This document shows, in pieces, positions 61,249 through 64,000 of a stretch of DNA of 64,000 nucleotides. Position numbers and translations under genes: made by a program. The notes beneath the pieces are model-generated. The model had not been told where the DNA came from. It saw nothing but the letters and a program-made list of their open reading frames with translations, and ran no database searches. The stretch is taken from contig NZ_CP088156.1 in NCBI RefSeq assembly GCF_021088345.1, positions 4,092,001 to 4,156,000 of the forward strand. Reading direction: 5' to 3'. This stretch comes from Bradyrhizobium ontarionense (GTDB taxonomy: Bacteria > Pseudomonadota > Alphaproteobacteria > Rhizobiales > Xanthobacteraceae). The first letter of the stretch is position 1. Each line of letters begins with the position of its first letter.

Positions 61249-62006
61249 GTCCGATCCAACTGCAAGGGAAGCGCGTCATCGTCACCGGCGCCGCCGGCGG
61301 GCTCGGCCGCGGATTTGCGCTCGCCTTCGCTGCGGCCGGTGCCGAGGTCGTCGCCGCCGACATCCGTCTTGGCGGCGCCGAGGACACCGCGCGACTGGTC
61401 CGCGACCGCGGCGGCAAGGCGCACGCGGCCGAGGTCGACGTCGCCGACGAGGCGTCCACTACGGCGCTAGCACAATTCGCGCTTGCGCGCATGGGTGGCC
61501 TCGACGTGCTGGTCAACAATGCCGCTATCTATGCCGGACTCGCGCGCCGTAGCTTCGAGGCGATCCCCGAAGCCGAGTGGGATCGCGTGATGCGCGTCAA
61601 CGTCAAGGGCGTGTGGATGATGAGCAAGGCGGCCGCGCCGCTGATGCGGCGCGCCGGCGGCGGCGCGATCGTCAACGTCTCGTCCGCCACGGTCATGAGC
61701 GGCTCACCGATGTGGCTTCACTACGTGTCGTCGAAAGGCGCCGTCATCGCGATGACCCGCGCTCTGGCGCGCGAGCTCGGCGACGACAAGATCACCGTCA
61801 ATGTCATCGCGCCCGGCTTCACGCTCACCGAGGCCAGCCTCGGCCTGATGGAGAACGCCGCCGAATATGGCGTTTCCCGCGGCGCATTGAAGCGCGCGGC
61901 CGACGTCGACGACATGGTCGGCGGCGCACTGTTCTTCGCTTCGTCAGCCGCGGCCTTCATCACCGGCCAGACCCTGATCGTCGATGGCGGCCGGCAGTTC
62001 ATCTAG
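61245..62006 (+). CDS. Short-chain dehydrogenase/reductase of the island
   Basis: 253 residues. TGAAGGLG (14-21), ADIR after beta-2 (NAD preference), NNAA (91-94), catalytic S146/S147, Y160 and K164, and the C-terminal GQTLIVDGGRQF. Likely interconverts an alcohol and a carbonyl group in the pathway. ATG 61245 overlaps the upstream stop by four bases; longer open sequence upstream is the HD gene in another frame. Confidence 0.93.
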   Translation: MSPIQLQGKRVIVTGAAGGLGRGFALAFAAAGAEVVAADIRLGGAEDTARLVRDRGGKAHAAEVDVADEASTTALAQFALARMGGLDVLVNNAAIYAGLARRSFEAIPEAEWDRVMRVNVKGVWMMSKAAAPLMRRAGGGAIVNVSSATVMSGSPMWLHYVSSKGAVIAMTRALARELGDDKITVNVIAPGFTLTEASLGLMENAAEYGVSRGALKRAADVDDMVGGALFFASSAAAFITGQTLIVDGGRQFI

Positions 62007-62022
62007 GGATACGCAACGACCC

Positions 62023-62346
62023 ATGCCCAGGATCATCTTCATCGAGCCCGACGGCACCGAACGTCTCGTCGATGCCGAGCCCGACGAGAGCGCCATGCAG
62101 GCGGCGAAGCGCAACGGCGTCGACGGCATCATCGGCGAATGCGGCGGTTCCTGCATCTGCGCCACCTGCCATTGCCACGTCGACAAGGCCTGGCTCGATC
62201 GCGTCGGCCCGGCTGGTGACATCGAGGCCGACCTGCTCGAGTTCGAGGCCGCGGACGTCCGCGCCGAAAGCCGCCTGGCCTGCCAGATCCCGATCACCGA
62301 GGCGCTGGACGGCCTCCTGCTGCACGTCGTCGGCCGCAGCCGCTGA
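62023..62346 (+). CDS. [2Fe-2S] ferredoxin, adrenodoxin/putidaredoxin type
   Basis: 107 residues. C40-X5-C46-X2-C49 and C87 provide the cluster ligands (GECGGSCICATCHCHVDKAW; RLACQIP). Extra cysteines C44 and C51 are beside the cluster loop. It should carry electrons to the P450 at the head of the operon; the matching ferredoxin reductase gene is not in the window. Last gene of the unit before the 460-base gap. Confidence 0.93.
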   Translation: MPRIIFIEPDGTERLVDAEPDESAMQAAKRNGVDGIIGECGGSCICATCHCHVDKAWLDRVGPAGDIEADLLEFEAADVRAESRLACQIPITEALDGLLLHVVGRSR

Positions 62347-62617
62347 TCAGCGGCAAGCCTGCGCTGGCCTCGCGTCCACTCCGTCGTTTGTCGGCGGCGC
62401 GGCAGGCTAAAGCGTACCTCGCGGCGCTTTCATAGCTTCGGTCATGAGGCGCATCGAGCTTCTCGCTTGAAGCACGACACCGAAGCGTTGACGTCCGACA
62501 TAGTCGATCCTCCTTCCGCACCGCATCGATCATCTGCGCGCTTGCGTGGCCGTACGCACGGGTCCGCACTCGATCGCAAGTCCGTTGTTGCGTGGCGATT
62601 TGCGCGCGCGATCGCGA
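62347..62617. other. Intergenic region after the ferredoxin gene
   Basis: About 270 bases before the SARP-type site of the diiron hydroxylase promoter. No clear terminator or gene was recognised. The interval 62650-62805 after that site is a leader of about 150 bases without obvious structure. Confidence 0.5.
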
Positions 62618-62649
62618 CCAAAGAAAAACCAAAGAACGTCCCCTAGACT
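62618..62649 (+). promoter_or_regulatory. SARP-type operator-promoter of the diiron monooxygenase unit
   Basis: CCAAAGA (62618-62624), four bases, CCAAAGA (62629-62635), eight bases, TAGACT -10 box (62644-62649). The spacing is identical to the P450 site at 54163-54194. The two heptamers are exact copies of each other. Transcription should start near 62656, leaving a leader of about 150 bases. Confidence 0.82.
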
Positions 62650-62805
62650 GGCCCTCAATGCATCGAGCAACGATCTCTCCGCCTCTGTTGCTGAAGATCG
62701 TACGTCATCGACACGAGCCGCGCAAAGTCCGTCCATCCAAGAGCGGCGGCGCGGAACGCAACCAAGAAGAACGAACGCGATCACATAGCTCGGGAGGAGC
62801 AACGC

Positions 62806-64000
62806 ATGCCGAAGCTGCAGCGGCGGGACTATTACGACACAGCCCGCGACATGAACTGGGCTTTCTCCTATGTCAGCGAGGACGAGGTCTTTCCCGAGGA
62901 GCTCTCGAAGAGCTTCGGCATCCATGGCGAGCAGTGGTGGGGCTGGGACGAGCCGTATAAGCTGACCTACCGCGAATACGTTCACAACCAGGCCGGCAAG
63001 GACGACGGCATCTACTCGATCCGCTCGACCATCGCGCGCTCCAATCTGTACGACAATCTCGACGCCGGCTGGAAGTCGGCGATCAAGGCGCATTACGGCG
63101 CCATTCCGGTTCCGGAATACTTCGCCTCGATCGGCGAGGCGCGCATGGCCCGGTTCGGCCGCGCCGCCGCCTGGCGCAACATGGCTACGTTCGGCACGCT
63201 CGACGAATGCCGCCACGGCCAGGCGCAGATCTACTTCCCTTATTGCCTGCTGGCTAAGGACCCGCAATTCGACTGGGCCCATAAGGCAATGCACACCAAC
63301 GAGTGGGGCGTCATCGCGGCGCGCAGCCTGTTCGACGACATGTTCACCGCCAATGATGCGGTGTCGACGGCGATCCAGCTGACCTTCACCTTCGAGACCG
63401 GATTCACCAACCTGCAGTTCCTCGGCATGGCCTCCGATGCGCTGCATGTCGGCGACATCGAGTTCGGCGCGCTGATCTCCTCGATCCAGACCGACGAGGC
63501 GCGGCATTCGCAGCAGGGCGAGCCGACGCTGAAGATCATGATCAACAACGGCAAGAAGGCCGAAGCGCAGAAGATGGTCGACCAGATGTTCTGGCGATCG
63601 TGGAAGCTGTTCGCGCTGCTGACCGGTATCTCCATGGACTACTACACGCCGCTGGAAAGCCGGACGATGTCGTTCAAGGAGTTCATGCAGGACTGGATCT
63701 GTCGCCAGTTCATGGACCAGTTCAAGGATCTCGGCATGAACGTGCCGTGGTACTGGGAAGAGCATTTCCTGCCCGAGCTCGACTGGGTCCATCACGCCTA
63801 TCACATGGGCGTCTGGTTCTGGCGACCGACGGTATGGTGGAATCCGGACGCGGGCGTGTCCACCGCCGAGCGCGACTGGCTCGAGCAGAAATATCCCGGC
63901 TGGAACGACCGGTTCGGCAAGCTGTGGGACGTGATCGACGACAATGTCCGCGCAGGCCAGATCGAGAAGACCTATCCGGCGACGCTGCCGATCGTCTGCA
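62806..64000 (+). CDS. Diiron monooxygenase hydroxylase alpha subunit, TmoA/alkene-MO type (3' end outside window)
   Basis: 398 codons seen, open to the window end. Sequence and numbering align directly with toluene-4-monooxygenase TmoA. The iron ligands are E104 (VPEY), E134 and H137 (TLDECRHGQ), E197 (FTFETGF), E231 and H234 (QTDEARHSQ); active-site T201, Q141, F176 and F205 are kept. Positions 103 (Gly in TmoA) and 180 (Ile) are Pro and Phe, so pocket shape probably differs. It hydroxylates or epoxidises an aromatic or alkene/alkane with O2. GGGAGGAG precedes ATG 62806. Partner subunits should lie beyond the window. Confidence 0.93.
   Translation, partial: MPKLQRRDYYDTARDMNWAFSYVSEDEVFPEELSKSFGIHGEQWWGWDEPYKLTYREYVHNQAGKDDGIYSIRSTIARSNLYDNLDAGWKSAIKAHYGAIPVPEYFASIGEARMARFGRAAAWRNMATFGTLDECRHGQAQIYFPYCLLAKDPQFDWAHKAMHTNEWGVIAARSLFDDMFTANDAVSTAIQLTFTFETGFTNLQFLGMASDALHVGDIEFGALISSIQTDEARHSQQGEPTLKIMINNGKKAEAQKMVDQMFWRSWKLFALLTGISMDYYTPLESRTMSFKEFMQDWICRQFMDQFKDLGMNVPWYWEEHFLPELDWVHHAYHMGVWFWRPTVWWNPDAGVSTAERDWLEQKYPGWNDRFGKLWDVIDDNVRAGQIEKTYPATLPIVC

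Overview
The window reads as a high-GC alphaproteobacterial chromosome, most likely Bradyrhizobium or a close relative (inference). The grounds are the housekeeping proteins (RpoD, RpoH, DnaG, carbamoyl-phosphate synthase, GreA, TrxB next to an LsrB/VtlR-type LysR regulator), the many palindromic intergenic repeats beginning 'tcattccgggg', 'cagggcgatcgcatatga' or 'gtagggtgggcaaagcg', and the density of Bradyrhizobium-style conserved hypothetical proteins. No phage, transposase, CRISPR array or rRNA was seen.

Layout. 1-6.0 kb: end of an RluA-type pseudouridine synthase, rpoH, a secreted amidase, a GGDEF protein, a 26-residue histone-H1-like peptide, a response regulator and an SDR. 6-13.7 kb: envelope and hypothetical genes (lytic transglycosylase, OmpA-like, DCC thiol oxidoreductase, DUF817) separated by dispersed repeats. 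13.8-18.4 kb: dnaG-rpoD, with a DnaG that lacks the usual zinc ligands. 18.5-31.3 kb: small metabolic, transport and regulatory modules (MocR with DUF1127 and PhzF; a self-operated ArsR with two SRPBCC proteins; an acyl-CoA synthetase bracketed by inverted repeats; YqeY). 31.5-45.5 kb: carA, an orphan solute-binding protein with a ROK regulator, a BigR-type ArsR with two YeeE/YedE sulfur-transport proteins, Dps, a tRNA-Cys-like gene, an ArsR/MFS pair, a structured RNA plus terminator directly before carB, carB and greA. 45.7-52.1 kb: DoxX, Lrp, trxB, lsrB, two tandem candidate AbcR-like sRNAs, a DapA-family gene, and a ParA-like ATPase.

52.4-64 kb is an accessory catabolic island and the most unusual part. 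It encodes a regulator joining an N-terminal MEDS-like sensory domain to a C-terminal SARP (winged helix plus BTAD) module. This is followed by a CYP116-like P450, a PEP-synthase-like phosphotransferase split into two genes, an HD-domain protein, an aldehyde dehydrogenase, a second HD-domain protein, an SDR and an adrenodoxin-type [2Fe-2S] ferredoxin. A separate transcription unit then starts with a toluene/alkene-monooxygenase-type diiron hydroxylase alpha subunit, cut by the window end. Upstream of both the P450 and the diiron hydroxylase lies the same arrangement: two heptamers (consensus C(C/T)AAAG(A/G)) with an 11-bp period, the second exactly 8 bp before a TAGA(G/C)T -10 box. This is the textbook geometry of a SARP operator and ties both units to the neighbouring regulator.

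Working model for the island (inference): a hydrophobic hydrocarbon or related compound is hydroxylated by the diiron monooxygenase and/or the P450-ferredoxin pair. The alcohol may be phosphorylated by the split dikinase-like enzyme, and the HD proteins, SDR and ALDH process the products toward a carboxylate. No substrate can be named from sequence alone.
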